This document shows positions 56,825-64,000 of a stretch of DNA of 64,000 bases, piece by piece; the first letter of the stretch is position 1; every line of letters starts with the position of its first letter. The translations under genes were made by a program, and so were the position numbers. The DNA comes from Poriferisodalis sp965208555. Lineage in GTDB: Bacteria; Actinomycetota; Acidimicrobiia; Acidimicrobiales; Poriferisodalaceae. The stretch spans positions 992,001-1,056,000 of the forward strand of contig NZ_OZ242342.1 of NCBI RefSeq assembly GCF_965208555.1. Direction: 5' to 3'. Below the pieces are notes generated by a model. The model was given only the letters and a program-made list of their open reading frames with translations, made no database searches and was not told the DNA's origin.

Positions 56825-58246
56825 TCAGAACTGGAAGTAGATGAACGGGGCGACACCCGTCGGACCGAGAACGTCGATCGCCACCAGCGAGATGCCCACC
56901 ACGGCGCCCTGGGCCGCCCAGCCGAGGCTGGCGAAGCCGTCCCGCAGCTGGTCGAACCAGTCGGTGGGCATGAACTGGAACGCGAGAGCACCGAACGTGA
57001 CCGCGATCACCAGCGGCGTGGCAGTGCCGGCGTAGTTGTCGAAGCTGGCCATCGCACCGAGCATCTCCATCGCCGCCGTCAGCGACTCGGAACGGAAGAA
57101 CACCCACGCCAGGCACACCACGTGGAACGTGACCAGCCAGCGCGCCATCTCACCGAGGCCCCCCGGCAAGACGGGCGGCGCACCGCTGCGCTCCCGCTGC
57201 TCGCGCACCAGCCGCTCCACGGCCAGAACGACGCCGTGGATGCCGCCCCAGATGACGAAGTTCCAGGTGCTGCCATGCCACAGACCGCCAAGCAGCATGA
57301 CGATCATGAGGTTGCGGTAGGTGTTGGCGCGGCCCTTCCTGTTGCCGCCCAGCGGCACATACAGGTAGTCGCGCAGCCAGCGGGACAGGGTCATATGCCA
57401 GCGCCGCCAGAAGTCCTGCAGGGTCAGCGCCCGGTAAGGATTGTCGAAGTTCTGCGGGAAGCGGAAGCCGAGCAGCAGCGCCACGCCGATGGCGATGTCG
57501 GTGTAGCCGGAGAAGTCCGCATAGATCTGGACCGCGTAGGCATACACCGCCAGCACCACTTCGGGGCCGCTGTGGGCGCTCGGATCGGCGAACACGCCGT
57601 CCACGATCTCGCTGGCCAGGAAGCTGGAGATCACCACCTTCTTGAACAGACCGTTCAGGATCAGCCCGAATGCCTCCGCCGCGGGCACGTACCGGGGGTC
57701 GGGCCGGGCCGCGAGCTGCGGCGCCATCTCCGACGCCCGCACGATCGGACCGGCCACCAGCTGCGGGAAGAACGACAGGTACACCGCGAAGTCCAGCGGC
57801 GCCATCTCCCGGATGCGTCCCCGGCCGATGTCGATGATGTAGCTCATCGCTTGGAACGTGTAGAAGGAGATGCCGACCGGCAGCGTGTACTCGAGCACCG
57901 GCAAGCTGCCCGTGATGCCGAAGCCCTCGAGCAGGTTGGACATCTCGACGGCAAAGAAGTCCCAGTACTTGAACACGCCGAGGATCACGAGGTTGGCGGC
58001 GACGCCGAGCCCGACCCACCAGCGTCTCCCCTCCGTGGCGCTCATGGAAGCGAAATGCCCCGCAACCCAGTTGATGACGATGGTGGTGAGCAGCAGGAAG
58101 ACGAAGCGCCAGCTCCACCAGCCGTAGAACACGATGCTGGCCGCGAGCATGAGCGGCTTCCACAGGGCCGGATGCGGCCGTGTCAGCCAGTTGACGACGA
58201 AAACGACGACGAAGAATGCTCCGAAGACGAACGTCGGGAACAGCAT
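56825..58246 (-). CDS. MBOAT family O-acyltransferase (AlgI/DltB-like)
   Basis: Membrane enzyme of 473 residues with about ten helices. The MBOAT catalytic region is DFWRRWHMTLSRWLRDYLYVPLGG and GGLWHGSTWNFVIWGGIHG (conserved His), with IYADFSGYTDIAIGVALLLGF and NFDNPYRALTLQDFWRRW typical of AlgI. It transports acyl groups across the membrane to an acceptor. The SGNH gene downstream and the NodB deacetylase beyond form an O-acetylation-related set. The ATG at 58246 gives the usual N-terminal MLFPTFVFGAFFVVVFVV helix. Confidence 0.93.
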   Translation of the reverse strand: MLFPTFVFGAFFVVVFVVNWLTRPHPALWKPLMLAASIVFYGWWSWRFVFLLLTTIVINWVAGHFASMSATEGRRWWVGLGVAANLVILGVFKYWDFFAVEMSNLLEGFGITGSLPVLEYTLPVGISFYTFQAMSYIIDIGRGRIREMAPLDFAVYLSFFPQLVAGPIVRASEMAPQLAARPDPRYVPAAEAFGLILNGLFKKVVISSFLASEIVDGVFADPSAHSGPEVVLAVYAYAVQIYADFSGYTDIAIGVALLLGFRFPQNFDNPYRALTLQDFWRRWHMTLSRWLRDYLYVPLGGNRKGRANTYRNLMIVMLLGGLWHGSTWNFVIWGGIHGVVLAVERLVREQRERSGAPPVLPGGLGEMARWLVTFHVVCLAWVFFRSESLTAAMEMLGAMASFDNYAGTATPLVIAVTFGALAFQFMPTDWFDQLRDGFASLGWAAQGAVVGISLVAIDVLGPTGVAPFIYFQF

Positions 58247-58311
58247 GCGCAGCCGAACATACTTGCGAGCCCGTTGTGAGCACCGACAGCGGTGACCTGA
58301 GGCGTTCGCGT

Positions 58312-60030
58312 ATGACAACCCCTGAAGCGCTCGCAGATGACTGGCTGACGGTCGAACCCGACGCTGCGATGCGCCGCTCGATCGAAGCCGAGCGCCACCG
58401 TCCCGAATGGGTGCAGGCCCACTTCGGCAGCGTCATCCGGTTCGGCACGGCCGGGATGAGGGCGACGTGGGGTCCGGGGCCGGCTCGCATGAACCGTGTC
58501 ATGGCTCGGGTGGCCGCGCGCGCTGTCGGTGCAGAGCTTGTGGCCAGCGGGCTGGGCGACCGCGGCGCGGTGGTGGGATTCGATGCGCGCCCTGGCTCCG
58601 CGGAGATGGCATTCGATGCCGCTCGGCTGCTCGCTGGCATGGGCATCCCGGCAGCCATCATCGACGGAGCGGCGCCGACGCCCCTGCTGGCACGGCAGCT
58701 GCTCGCCCGTTCCGCAGGGGCGGGACTCATGGTCACCGCCAGTCACAACCCTCGCGACGACAACGGCCTGAAGGTGTACTGGTCCGACGGCACGCAGATC
58801 CGGCCGCCGCTCGACCGGCGCATCGAAGATCGCATGGATCTGTCGTCGCTTCCCGACGACAGAGACCTGGTGGCCCGTCATGAGGTCGAAATGCTCGACG
58901 TGCGGGCGGCGATCGCCGAGTACGTCGGCGCTGCTGTGCGCCGTCCTGCGGTTGACCCGGACGGTCGGCCACCCGACGCTGGGAACGTGCCGCCGATCGT
59001 CTACACGGCACTGTGCGGCGTGGGCTCCCAGACCCTGAACCATGCGTTTGCGACGGCGGGCCTGCCGCCCCCGATCTATGTGGAGCACCAACGGCATCCC
59101 GACGGGTCGTTCCCGGGACTGCCGTTCCCGAACCCGGAGGAACCGGGCACGCTCGACGACGCGATAGCCCTCGCTGAGCATCGGGATGTCGATCTCGTTC
59201 TCGCCAACGATCCCGATGCTGATCGGCTGGCGGTGGCGGTTCGGGATCAGGCCGGCTCGTGGCATCGCCTGAGCGGCGACGAACTGGGTGTGCTGCTGTG
59301 CGACTGGCTGATCGAGCTGCAGCGTGACCGGCTGCCCGCGAAACCGCTCATCTCGGCGTCGTCGGTGGTATCGGGACGGATGGTCGAGGCGCTGTGCGCG
59401 GCTCGCGGCGTGGCTCACCACCGCACACTCACCGGATTCAAGTGGATCATGGAGCCCCGGCTCAGCCAGCCTGATGCACGCTGGGTGTTCGGCTACGAGG
59501 AGGCCCTGGGCTACTCGGTCACCGACGCCGTGCTCGACAAGGACGGCATCTCGGCCGCGGTGGAATTCGCGCGGCTGGCCAGCACTTTGGCTGCTCGTGG
59601 CATCGGCCCGCTCGAGCGGCTGGACGAGCTGGCCGCCGAGGTCGGGCTTCATGTCACCGCCGCAATGTCGGTGCGTGCCGGCAACGAGGAGATCGCCGCG
59701 GCCATGGCCCGCGCGCGGGCACATCCGCCCCGCACGATCGCCGGTCGTTCCATCGTGAAGTTCACGGATTGGCTCGACGGTGATGCCGCGCAACGGGCAG
59801 ACCTCATCGAGTTGGAGTTGGCTCCGACCACGACGGACGGTCCCGGCGATGAACCTGAGGCCCGCCTGCGCATCTGCATCCGGCCGAGCGGCACCGAGCC
59901 CAAGGCGAAGATCTACCTCGAAGCGACGATGCCGCACCCAGGTGACGTCAGCACCGAGCGCCGTCGCCTGCAGGCCTTGCTCGACGCCACCGCCGAGCAG
60001 ACCGTGGCTTTGTTCTTCAGCCCCGAGTGA
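58312..60030 (+). CDS. Phosphoglucomutase/phosphomannomutase
   Basis: Alpha-D-phosphohexomutase of 572 residues, the long actinobacterial PgmB/ManB-like form. The catalytic phosphoserine loop is LMVTASHNPRDDNGLKVYW, the metal site is VLANDPDADRLAVAV, the sugar loop is WVFGYEEALGYSVTDAVLDKDG, and the phosphate loop is CIRPSGTEPKAKIYLE. It supplies sugar 1-phosphates for polysaccharides, consistent with neighbouring envelope genes. Start ATG at 58312; an upstream GTG at 58276 would add 12 residues. Divergent from the MBOAT gene. Confidence 0.93.
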   Translation: MTTPEALADDWLTVEPDAAMRRSIEAERHRPEWVQAHFGSVIRFGTAGMRATWGPGPARMNRVMARVAARAVGAELVASGLGDRGAVVGFDARPGSAEMAFDAARLLAGMGIPAAIIDGAAPTPLLARQLLARSAGAGLMVTASHNPRDDNGLKVYWSDGTQIRPPLDRRIEDRMDLSSLPDDRDLVARHEVEMLDVRAAIAEYVGAAVRRPAVDPDGRPPDAGNVPPIVYTALCGVGSQTLNHAFATAGLPPPIYVEHQRHPDGSFPGLPFPNPEEPGTLDDAIALAEHRDVDLVLANDPDADRLAVAVRDQAGSWHRLSGDELGVLLCDWLIELQRDRLPAKPLISASSVVSGRMVEALCAARGVAHHRTLTGFKWIMEPRLSQPDARWVFGYEEALGYSVTDAVLDKDGISAAVEFARLASTLAARGIGPLERLDELAAEVGLHVTAAMSVRAGNEEIAAAMARARAHPPRTIAGRSIVKFTDWLDGDAAQRADLIELELAPTTTDGPGDEPEARLRICIRPSGTEPKAKIYLEATMPHPGDVSTERRRLQALLDATAEQTVALFFSPE

Positions 60031-60045
60031 GACGGCGGCTGGCTT

Positions 60046-61056
60046 CTAGAGAAGGCCGGCGGCCAACTCGTCGAGCGGCACGGCCGGCCGGGTGCCCACG
60101 TGAGAGATGACTTCGGCGGCGGCCACCGAGCCCAGGCGCCCGCAGTGCTCCAGGTCGTAACCATTGGCGAGGCCGTACAGCACACCCGCCGCATACAGGT
60201 CGCCTGCACCGGTGCGGTCGACCACCTCGTCGACCGGTTCGACAGGGATCTCCACGATCTCGTCGGGTGTCACCAACACAGCGCCCGAGGCCGACAGCGT
60301 GACCGATGCAATGTCCACCTGGCCCTGCACCGCGGCCAGCGCTTCGTCGAGGTCGTCGGTCTGGTACAGAGCCTTGAGCTCGGCTGAATTGGCGAACAGC
60401 ACGTTGGTGCATCGGTCGACCATGTCGATGAACTCGCGCCGGTGACGTTCCACGCAGAATGAATCCGACAGGCTGAGTGCGACCCGGCAGTCGTTGCCGG
60501 GCGCAGCACAGTGCTCGGCCACTTCTCGCAGCGCGGCCCGGGCCGCCGTGGGGTCCCACAGGTACCCCTCCAGCAGCACCGTGCGGGCACGGTCCACCAT
60601 GTCCCAGTCCACATCCGCAGGAGCGAAACCCGCCGATGCTCCCAGGTAGGTGCTCATCGTCCGTTCGCCGTCGGGCGTGATCACTACCGTGCAGCGCCCG
60701 GTCGGGTCATCACGCGGTGCCCTCGCAGTGGCTTGCGTGACCCCGTGTGCAGCCATATCGGCGATGAACAGATCGCCGAGCCCGTCTGCGCAGACACGCC
60801 CCATGTAGCCGGCCCGGCCGCCGAGCGCAGCAATGCCGAGCATGGTGTTGGCGACCGAGCCCCCGGGAGTCATCTCGTCGGCGCCGCCGAGCAGTTCCAC
60901 CATTGCGGCGAGCTCCGTCGCACGCTGGGTGTCCACCAGCGTCATCGCCCCCTTGACGATGCCCAAGCCGTCTACGACGGCATCATCGGCGCGCAGCAGC
61001 ACGTCCACCATCGCATTCCCGATGCCGACCACATCAAGCGGCTCCCCCAAGCTCAC
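60046..61056 (-). CDS. PfkB-family carbohydrate kinase (adenosine kinase-like)
   Basis: Ribokinase-fold kinase of about 336 residues. N-terminal DVVGIGNAMVDVLLRADDAVV, GGADEMTPGGSVANTMLGIAALG (substrate glycines), YMGRVCADGLGDLFIADM and the ATP signature VVDRTGAGDLYAAGVLYGLANG are typical. The pattern GxGxxGNAMVD and TPGGSVANT is closest to adenosine kinase-like members. The GTG at 61056 was preferred; another at 61083 is possible. Divergent from the M1 aminopeptidase gene. Confidence 0.85.
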   Translation of the reverse strand: MSLGEPLDVVGIGNAMVDVLLRADDAVVDGLGIVKGAMTLVDTQRATELAAMVELLGGADEMTPGGSVANTMLGIAALGGRAGYMGRVCADGLGDLFIADMAAHGVTQATARAPRDDPTGRCTVVITPDGERTMSTYLGASAGFAPADVDWDMVDRARTVLLEGYLWDPTAARAALREVAEHCAAPGNDCRVALSLSDSFCVERHRREFIDMVDRCTNVLFANSAELKALYQTDDLDEALAAVQGQVDIASVTLSASGAVLVTPDEIVEIPVEPVDEVVDRTGAGDLYAAGVLYGLANGYDLEHCGRLGSVAAAEVISHVGTRPAVPLDELAAGLL

Positions 61057-61124
61057 GCCCGCGGGCTTAGCACCTCGGCGCACCCATCTGCCGCGTTTCG
61101 CAGGGCGTCGGTAGTGTGCGCGCC

Positions 61125-63704
61125 GTGACGCTTCTGACTGACAGCTCGCCCGACGCCAACCCGTACCGGCTGCCCCGAGACGTGCTGCCGATTCGCTACG
61201 ACATCGTCATCGAGCCTGACATCGACGAGGCCCGCTTCGTCGGCGAAGTCGTGATCTCGGCAACGGTGCAGGCAGCCGTCGACAGCGTGATGCTGAACGC
61301 TGCCGACTTGGAGTGCAGCGAGGCAACGCTGCGGCAGAACGGGTCCGCCGTCGACGCCGAAGTGACGTTCCATCCGGAGACCGAACGGGTGACGCTGCGC
61401 CCCGTCGACGGCAGCGTTGTGGAGGTCGGCGACCTCCAGATTCGCTGCGAGTTTGCCGGCGAGCTGAACGACCAGCTCCGCGGCTTCTACCGGTCCACGT
61501 TCGTCGACGACGCCGGCGATGCACGCACCATCGCCACCACCCAGTTCGAGTCCACCAACGCCCGGCGAGCGTTCCCGTGCTTCGACGAGCCCGATTTCAA
61601 GGCCGTCTTCGGCGTCACCATGATCGTGCCTGCCGATCTCATGGCGGTGAGCTGCGGTGAGCTGGTGTCATCAGAGATCCTCGCCGATGGCCGCCGCCGC
61701 GACACGTTCGCCGACACCATGCAGATGTCGACCTACCTGATGGCGTTCATCGTCGGCGACCTCGAGGCGACTGAGCCAACCGACGTCGGCGGCGTACCGC
61801 TGCGGATCGTGCATGTGCGGGGCCGGTCGGCGCTGACCGGGTTCGGTCTGGAGGCCGGCGCGTTCGCTCTCGCCTGGCTGGTCGACTACTACGGCATTCC
61901 CTACCCGGGCACCAAGGTGGACCTCATCGCCGTGCCGGACTTCGCGTTCGGCGCCATGGAGAACATGGGTGCCATCACCTTCCGCGAGACGCTGCTGCTG
62001 GCGGACCCGCAGAAGGCCACCACCGCCGAGCTGCTGCGCATCGTCGATGTGATCGCGCACGAGCTGGCGCACATGTGGTTCGGCAATCTCGTGACCATGG
62101 ACTGGTGGAACGGCATCTGGCTGAAGGAGGCCTTCGCCACCTTCATGCAGGTGGCCACCACCGACGCCTTCCGGCCAGAGTGGAAGCGCTGGGACGAATT
62201 CTCCATCGAGCGGGGGGCGGCGTTCGATGTGGACGCCCTGAGCACCACCCGACCCGTCGAGTACGAGGTGGTGTCCCCTGCCGATGCCGAGGGCATGTAC
62301 GACGTGCTGACCTATGAGAAGGGCGCTGCCGTCGTGCGGATGCTCGAGCAATACCTGGGCCCCGACCGGTTCGCGGCGGGCGTGCAGCACTACCTGGAGC
62401 AGCACAGCTACGCGAACACCACCACGACCGACCTGTGGGACGCCTTGGAGACCTCCAGCGGCGAGCCGGTGCGGTCGGTCATGGACGGCTGGATCTTCAC
62501 CGGCGGTTACCCGATCGTGTCGGTCGAACCGCATCGCGACGGGCTGAGAGTCACGCAGCACCGCTTCCTCTACGGAGGCGGCCCCTCAGCCGATGCCGAT
62601 GGGTCCGAGGCAGAGATCTGGAGCGTGCCGGTGATGGTGCGCGCCCGCCTCGCTGGCGGAAGCACCGTCGAGCGGCGGCTCTTGCTGACGGACGACTCGG
62701 CGGTCGTGGATCTGGGCGGACCGGTGGAGTGGGCCGTAGTCAACTCGGGTGGGCACGGCTACTACCGCGTGCGCTACAGCGCTGACCTGCTCGCCGCCGT
62801 GTCGCGGCAGGCCCTCGAAGTGCTCGAGCCCATCGAGCGCTACGGCCTCGTGGACGACACCTACGCGGCCGTCGTCGCGGGCGATGCCACCGCCGCGGAG
62901 TTCATCGGGCTCGTGACCGACTTGGGTTCCGAGACCGACCTGCATGTATGGCAGCGGATGATCTGGGGACTCAAGGGCCTGCACGCAATCGCCGAGCCGG
63001 GCGGGCGCGAGACACTGGCCGTGCTCATCCGGGACCTGGCCACCACGGCCCTGGGCGTGCTGGGATTCGAGCCCCAGCCCGGCGAACCCGATCTCGAGCG
63101 CGAGCTGAGGGGCGTGCTGTTCGAGGCGGCAGGCGGCCGTGGACGCGACGAGCTGGTGCGAGCCCGCTCGCGGGAGATCTTCGAGGCCGCGATCTCCAAC
63201 AGTGCCGCTGTCGAGCCGAACCTGGCCGCTGCAGCAGTGCAGGTCGCAGCAGCCGCAGGCGACGAAACCGACTACGAGCAGATGACCGAGCTGTACCGGT
63301 CGGCTGACACACCGCAGAGCGAGCTGCGCTACCTGCAGTCGCTGCTGCTGTTCGAAGACCTTGAGCTCTTCAAGCGGACGCTCGAACTGTTCGCCGCCGA
63401 AGTCCGCACGCAGAACGCTCCGTACCTGCTCGGCGCTGCGATGACGCATCTCGACCACGGTCCGGTGGCGTGGGCGTTCATTCGCAACCGGTGGAGCGAG
63501 CTGACCGATCGGTTCCCCCAGAACTCCATCTCCCGGATGGTCGGCGGGATACGCGCACTGCACACCCGTGAGCTGGCGCGGGAGGTGGAGGCCTTCTTCT
63601 CAGAGCACGAGGTGCCGCAGGGGGCGCTCACGGTGGCCCAGCACATCGAGAAGATGTGGGTCAACGTGCGACTGCGCGAGCGCGAGGGCGCCGGCATCGG
63701 CTGA
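61125..63704 (+). CDS. pepN: M1 family aminopeptidase (PepN/ERAP-like)
   Basis: Zinc aminopeptidase of 859 residues. The exopeptidase motif FGAMENMGAITF and the zinc site VIAHELAHMWFGNLVTMDWWNGIWLKEAFATFM (HExxH...E) are complete; the N-terminal PYRLPRDVLPIRYDIVIEPD and TIATTQFESTNARRAFPCFDEPDFKAVF are typical of the subfamily. The C-terminal half is a helical ERAP-like domain. It trims N-terminal residues of peptides. GTG at 61125 chosen; 61116 is three codons earlier. Ends in an ATGA overlap with a tiny membrane protein. Confidence 0.95.
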   Translation: MTLLTDSSPDANPYRLPRDVLPIRYDIVIEPDIDEARFVGEVVISATVQAAVDSVMLNAADLECSEATLRQNGSAVDAEVTFHPETERVTLRPVDGSVVEVGDLQIRCEFAGELNDQLRGFYRSTFVDDAGDARTIATTQFESTNARRAFPCFDEPDFKAVFGVTMIVPADLMAVSCGELVSSEILADGRRRDTFADTMQMSTYLMAFIVGDLEATEPTDVGGVPLRIVHVRGRSALTGFGLEAGAFALAWLVDYYGIPYPGTKVDLIAVPDFAFGAMENMGAITFRETLLLADPQKATTAELLRIVDVIAHELAHMWFGNLVTMDWWNGIWLKEAFATFMQVATTDAFRPEWKRWDEFSIERGAAFDVDALSTTRPVEYEVVSPADAEGMYDVLTYEKGAAVVRMLEQYLGPDRFAAGVQHYLEQHSYANTTTTDLWDALETSSGEPVRSVMDGWIFTGGYPIVSVEPHRDGLRVTQHRFLYGGGPSADADGSEAEIWSVPVMVRARLAGGSTVERRLLLTDDSAVVDLGGPVEWAVVNSGGHGYYRVRYSADLLAAVSRQALEVLEPIERYGLVDDTYAAVVAGDATAAEFIGLVTDLGSETDLHVWQRMIWGLKGLHAIAEPGGRETLAVLIRDLATTALGVLGFEPQPGEPDLERELRGVLFEAAGGRGRDELVRARSREIFEAAISNSAAVEPNLAAAAVQVAAAAGDETDYEQMTELYRSADTPQSELRYLQSLLLFEDLELFKRTLELFAAEVRTQNAPYLLGAAMTHLDHGPVAWAFIRNRWSELTDRFPQNSISRMVGGIRALHTRELAREVEAFFSEHEVPQGALTVAQHIEKMWVNVRLREREGAGIG

Positions 63705-63832
63705 TGTTCGGGCGCCCGCCTCGACGGCCGATGCGGCCGGACGACGAGCTGTGGCTGTCACTGCGCGCACTGGCCGCGGCCGCAGCGCTGACCGCCGTGG
63801 TGATCTACTGGGCGCTGGTCATCGTGGACTAG
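63704..63832 (+). CDS. Short single-span membrane protein
   Basis: Forty-two residues: a basic/Pro-rich N-terminus (FGRPPRRPMRPDDELWLSL) and one hydrophobic helix (LAAAAALTAVVIYWALVIV) ending at VD. The ATG is inside the pepN stop codon (TGATG), a strong sign of co-translation. No known family. It overlaps the end of the convergent CtaG-like gene by 14 bases, which weakens certainty. Confidence 0.55.
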   Translation: MFGRPPRRPMRPDDELWLSLRALAAAAALTAVVIYWALVIVD

Positions 63833-64000
63833 GCGGGAGCGCTGATGGGCTGGGCATCTTCGACTCGTCGGCCCACCGCAGCATCATCGCGATGATGGTT
63901 CCCCACACGATGGGGATGCCCCCGAGCTTCATGATCAGCCCGGCCGTCTGCTGATCCGTCGCCGCGTCGAGACCGTAGAACCGGGGCGCCAGCTCGTAGG
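63819..64000 (-). CDS. CtaG-like cytochrome c oxidase assembly factor (partial, 5' part outside window)
   Basis: Only about the last 60 codons are present: YELAPRFYGLDAATDQQTAG then LIMKLGGIPIVWGTIIAMML and a hydrophilic tail with WADESKMPSPSALPP. The DQQxAGLIM pattern followed by a final membrane helix is typical of the caa3_CtaG family of membrane proteins that aid cytochrome c oxidase copper-site assembly. Family assignment from a short C-terminus is moderate. Confidence 0.55.
   Translation of the reverse strand, partial: YELAPRFYGLDAATDQQTAGLIMKLGGIPIVWGTIIAMMLRWADESKMPSPSALPPSPR

Noticed and set aside
55448..58279. Very long plus-strand open frame (about 943 codons)
   Set aside because: Antisense to the SGNH and MBOAT genes; His/Arg/Gly-rich with no domain, so a shadow.
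58183..59937. Minus-strand frame of about 584 codons
   Set aside because: Antisense to the phosphohexomutase with its complete motifs; no homologue pattern.

Overview
The window is GC-rich, uses many GTG starts and is densely packed with GTGA/ATGA stop-start overlaps. It reads as a chromosomal segment of a high-GC actinobacterium, most likely an Acidimicrobiia-type lineage (inference). Supporting signs are genes for the actinobacterial mini ribosomal proteins bS22 and bL37, a DUF501 gene coupled to ppx, and a housekeeping order (ftsB-eno-mazG-lipoprotein-mfd-pth-rplY-prs-glmU ... ispE-rsmA-tatD-metG-rsmI) that matches, from memory, the Mycobacterium metS-to-ppx2 neighbourhood. No rRNA, CRISPR array, intact insertion sequence or intact prophage was seen. 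No stretch over 300 bases lacks a gene. The largest gaps (about 100-190 bases at 14847-15002, 24049-24223, 30221-30380, 31738-31923, 34516-34680 and 44688-44871) hold promoters or nothing recognisable.

Layout. 0-5.1 kb: myo-inositol-1-phosphate synthase (cut by the window edge), a cytochrome P450, a ketopantoate-reductase-like gene, tRNA-Leu(UAA), and a RecB/Cas4-like nuclease. 5.1-14.8 kb, minus strand: a GNAT acetyltransferase, ppx, DUF501, then maturation genes typical of molybdenum CO dehydrogenase/xanthine dehydrogenase enzymes (CoxG, a MobA-like transferase, split XdhC halves, CoxE, CoxD/MoxR) with an acyl-CoA dehydrogenase among them, then a TPR protein. 15.0-27.4 kb: an EamA-type permease, then an alpha-galactoside locus. 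One arm is a seven-gene minus-strand operon (GH4 glycosidase, two permeases, solute-binding lipoprotein, FG-GAP/ASPIC lipoprotein, small membrane protein, ABC ATPase). The other arm is a divergent LacI regulator-galactokinase pair facing galE. The arms are separated by three tandem 12-bp operator-like repeats that overlap a TTGACG-17-TATTTT promoter. No galT is present. 27.4-29.5 kb: an aldo/keto reductase and a fatty-acid desaturase.

29.5-33.2 kb is the accessory patch. It has a HigBA-type toxin-antitoxin pair, a lipoprotein followed by a decayed paralogue, three small ORFs (one with a phage tail/head-fibre-like motif), an atypical SDR and a frameshifted lipoprotein gene. 33.2-35.3 kb: CoxM and CoxS subunits (no CoxL) opposite a TetR regulator. 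35.3-52.4 kb: the conserved housekeeping block, with a GlmU lacking its acetyltransferase half, tRNA-Gln(UUG), bS22 and YchF. 52.5-64 kb: a CaiB/BaiF CoA-transferase, bL37 with a perfect-palindrome terminator candidate, a cell-surface polysaccharide group (NodB deacetylase lipoprotein, SGNH hydrolase, MBOAT acyltransferase), phosphoglucomutase/phosphomannomutase, a PfkB kinase, M1 aminopeptidase and a CtaG-like fragment.

A cross-cutting oddity is that several otherwise conserved genes (ppx, xdhC-like, mfd, the SurA-like lipoprotein, the mazG end) carry short in-frame tandem DNA duplications that add peptide repeats. Functional calls rest on motif recognition by eye. Starts were chosen by conserved N-termini, Shine-Dalgarno matches and overlaps.
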